From positions 1-7,125 of the forward strand of contig JAQTRI010000179.1 of the NCBI GenBank assembly GCA_028711905.1: a stretch of DNA of 7,125 nucleotides. The letters are read 5' to 3'. The position numbers and the translations under genes were made by a program. Source of the DNA: Candidatus Wallbacteria bacterium. GTDB taxonomy: Bacteria > Muiribacteriota > JAQTZZ01. The notes under the pieces are model-generated. The model did no database searches, was not told where the DNA came from, and saw only the letters and a list, made by a program, of their open reading frames with translations. Positions 5,668-7,125 of this stretch are shown here, one piece after another (positions within the stretch are counted from its first letter, which is position 1; each line of letters begins with the position of its first letter).

Positions 5668-6894
5668 TTGCCAAAAGACAACTTCATAGTCGCTCTGGAT
5701 ATCGGCGCGACCAAGGTATGTCTCCTCATCGGAGAAGCCTCTGAGGAGCGGATCAAGATCGTCGGCAAAGCGATTTCTCCTTCGCTCGGCATTAAAAAAG
5801 GTATAGTCGTCGATCTCGAAAAAACCATCTATTCCATTGAAGCATGCTTAGAGAGGGCTGAAAAGCAGGCTGACATCGCCATTGACCGCGCCTATATCTC
5901 AATCGGCGGGGCGCATATTCAGTCACTTAACAACAAGGGACTGGTCGCAGTTTCCGGCCCGGATCGGGAAATCACACAGGACGACATGGAACGCGTCATC
6001 GAAACCGCCAAAACTTTTGCCCTCCCTCCCAATCGCCGCATTATTCATCTGCTTCCCCGTGAATACAGCGTTGACGAGCAGGGCGGCATCCGTGATCCGC
6101 TTGGCATGGCAGGTACCAGGCTCGGGGTCGAGATCCATGTTGTCACAGGGCTCAATACCTCGATTCAGAATCTTCTCAAGTGCGTGCACAGCGCCGGCAT
6201 CATTGAAGAGGAACTGGTTCTGCAGTCCTATGCTTCTTCATTCGCTGTCCTCAGCAAAGACGAAAAAGAGCTGGGGGTGGTTCTTGTCGATATCGGCGGT
6301 GGTACCACCGATATCGCTGTTTTCGTTGGTGGCAGCATTATTTACAGTAATGTCATTCCCCTTGGCGGCGAGCATGTTTCCAATGACATCGCCATCGGGT
6401 TGCGCACACCACTTGAAGAGGCTGAAAAGCTCAAAATTTCCAGGGGTTTCGCCATTGCCAAAGATATCGATGAAAATGAGAAAATCGAGATTCCCACTCC
6501 CGGAGGCGAGGAAATCAATATTGTGACACGCAACAAGCTGTGCCAGATCATTCAGCCTCGTATGGAAGAGATCTTCAACATGATTAAGGATTCCATCCAG
6601 GAATCAGGCTGCCAGAAGATGATATCCGGCGGTGTTGTCATGACAGGAGGCGGTTCACTACTGGCCGGAGCTCCGCGATTAGCCGAGGAAATCCTCGGTC
6701 TCCCGGTCCGTGTGGGCAAACCCGGCAAGGAACTTTCAGGCATCGGCAATGACCTCGGTTCACCGTCCTACGCGACGGCCATTGGTCTTCTGAAATATGG
6801 AATGATGCGCCGTTCAGAGGTCAACAAGGGTTACTTGACAAGCAACTGGTTCGATGCTATGCTCAGTAAACTAAAAAACCTGTTCGCCGGTTGA
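5668..6894 (+). CDS. ftsA: Cell division protein FtsA (actin-like membrane anchor of FtsZ)
   Basis: FtsA is an actin-fold ATPase that polymerises beneath the membrane, tethers FtsZ filaments and recruits later divisome proteins. The 408-residue product shows the phosphate-1 motif DIGATKVCLLIGE at 11-23, an FtsA-specific 1C (SHS2) region at about 85-165, phosphate-2 VLVDIGGGTTDIAVF at 205-219, the adenosine motif VVMTGGGSLLAGA at 323-335, and the C-terminal block SPSYATAIGLLKYG at 365-378. The last 15 residues (WFDAMLSKLKNLFAG, 394-408) fit an amphipathic membrane-targeting helix. Length is normal. It starts with TTG behind a strong GAGGAGG, 13 bases after ftsQ, and is followed by ftsZ 48 bases on, the standard ftsA-ftsZ pair. 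A candidate promoter with perfect -35 lies in the end of ftsQ. No motif is missing. Confidence 0.97.
   Translation: MPKDNFIVALDIGATKVCLLIGEASEERIKIVGKAISPSLGIKKGIVVDLEKTIYSIEACLERAEKQADIAIDRAYISIGGAHIQSLNNKGLVAVSGPDREITQDDMERVIETAKTFALPPNRRIIHLLPREYSVDEQGGIRDPLGMAGTRLGVEIHVVTGLNTSIQNLLKCVHSAGIIEEELVLQSYASSFAVLSKDEKELGVVLVDIGGGTTDIAVFVGGSIIYSNVIPLGGEHVSNDIAIGLRTPLEEAEKLKISRGFAIAKDIDENEKIEIPTPGGEEINIVTRNKLCQIIQPRMEEIFNMIKDSIQESGCQKMISGGVVMTGGGSLLAGAPRLAEEILGLPVRVGKPGKELSGIGNDLGSPSYATAIGLLKYGMMRRSEVNKGYLTSNWFDAMLSKLKNLFAG
6835..6863 (+). promoter_or_regulatory. Candidate ftsZ promoter inside ftsA (TTGACA-N17-TATGCT)
   Basis: Within the last codons of ftsA a perfect TTGACA at 6835-6840 stands 17 bases before TATGCT at 6858-6863 (4 of 6 to TATAAT). 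The expected start near 6870 would give ftsZ a leader of roughly 73 bases. Extra ftsZ promoters inside ftsA are known in other bacteria and help raise FtsZ above FtsA levels. Inferred from sequence only. Confidence 0.42.
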
Positions 6895-6927
6895 AGGCGC
6901 GAAAACATTACTCATACCAGCATAAAC

Positions 6928-6934
6928 AAGGGGG
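6928..6934 (+). promoter_or_regulatory. Ribosome binding site of ftsZ
   Basis: AAGGGGG ends eight bases before ATG 6943, a good Shine-Dalgarno sequence at normal spacing. It selects this ATG over the second ATG two codons later (6949), which would have a spacing of 14 bases. The 48 bases between ftsA and ftsZ hold no terminator-like hairpin, so readthrough from ftsA is expected. Confidence 0.75.
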
Positions 6935-6942
6935 ATCGCACA

Positions 6943-7125
6943 ATGCCGATGTTTGAATTTGATGTTCTGGAGCAGGCTCCTGATATTAAGGTGATCGGAA
7001 TCGGGGGAGGTGGTTGCAACGCCATCAACCGCATGATCAGCTCCAATATTTCCGGCGTGGACTTTTTGTCGGTCAACACCGACTCGCAGGCGCTGACGCT
7101 CTCCAATGCCAAGCAGAAGATACAT
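6943..7125 (+). CDS. ftsZ: Cell division protein FtsZ (tubulin-like GTPase), 5' end only
   Basis: FtsZ polymerises with GTP into the cytokinetic ring. Only the first 61 codons are in the window, open to the right edge. They contain the first strand and nucleotide-binding loop of the tubulin fold, IKVIGIGGGGCNAINRMI at 15-32, followed by GVDFLSVNTDSQAL at 38-51, which is the typical FtsZ beginning. The N-terminal extension before the fold is short (about 14 residues). The fifth position of the usual glycine run in this loop is Cys25 rather than Gly. The GTPase motif GGGTGTG, the T7 loop and the C-terminal FtsA-binding tail lie outside the window. Position directly after ftsA supports the call. 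Confidence 0.97.
   Translation, partial: MPMFEFDVLEQAPDIKVIGIGGGGCNAINRMISSNISGVDFLSVNTDSQALTLSNAKQKIH

Noticed and set aside
5882..6526. Alternative 214-codon frame inside ftsA
   Set aside because: ftsA is convincing over its entire length with all actin-fold motifs, and this overlapping frame has no recognisable features or ribosome binding site.
6895..6942. Terminator or extra small gene between ftsA and ftsZ
   Set aside because: The 48 bases contain no hairpin followed by a T-run and no plausible open frame; they hold mainly the ftsZ ribosome binding site.
6871..7125. Minus-strand open frame of 84 codons at the right edge
   Set aside because: It is antisense to the start of ftsZ, which has unmistakable homology and a good ribosome binding site.

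Overview
The window is an ordinary stretch of bacterial chromosome carrying part of a division and cell wall (dcw) cluster. A mutS2 gene on the minus strand fills bases 1-2305. A short divergent intergenic region (2306-2386) separates it from the plus-strand series murG - murC - ftsQ - ftsA - ftsZ, which runs to the right edge. Coding density is nearly complete: the largest gap without a gene is 81 bases. mutS2 is cut by the left edge, probably only a few codons before its stop, and ftsZ is cut by the right edge after 61 codons.

The plus-strand genes act in consecutive steps. MurG makes lipid II, MurC adds the first L-alanine to UDP-MurNAc, FtsQ (POTRA type) links the periplasmic divisome, FtsA anchors FtsZ to the membrane, and FtsZ forms the constriction ring. 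Spacing is tight: murG/murC overlap, murC-ftsQ 4 nt, ftsQ-ftsA 13 nt, ftsA-ftsZ 48 nt. MutS2, a Smr-domain relative of MutS, belongs to a different pathway (recombination control or ribosome rescue) and is merely divergent.

The organism cannot be named from the sequence. Base composition is roughly balanced, and the gene set points to a rod- or coccus-forming bacterium with FtsA/FtsZ division. murB and ddl are absent between murC and ftsQ. A poorly sampled, uncultured lineage is possible, but that is a guess.

Three things stand out. First, murG is split by an apparent one-base deletion near 2791, with full homology resuming in the -1 frame. Second, both outward-facing first genes (mutS2 and, less clearly, murG) lack a Shine-Dalgarno sequence and have a -10-like hexamer placed so that transcription would begin at or next to the start codon, suggesting leaderless mRNAs, whereas ftsQ, ftsA and ftsZ have recognisable Shine-Dalgarno sequences. 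Third, promoter-like sequences, two with a perfect TTGACA, lie inside the 3' ends of murG, ftsQ and ftsA. I found no RNA genes, CRISPR array, mobile element or convincing terminator, and no evidence of an undescribed system.
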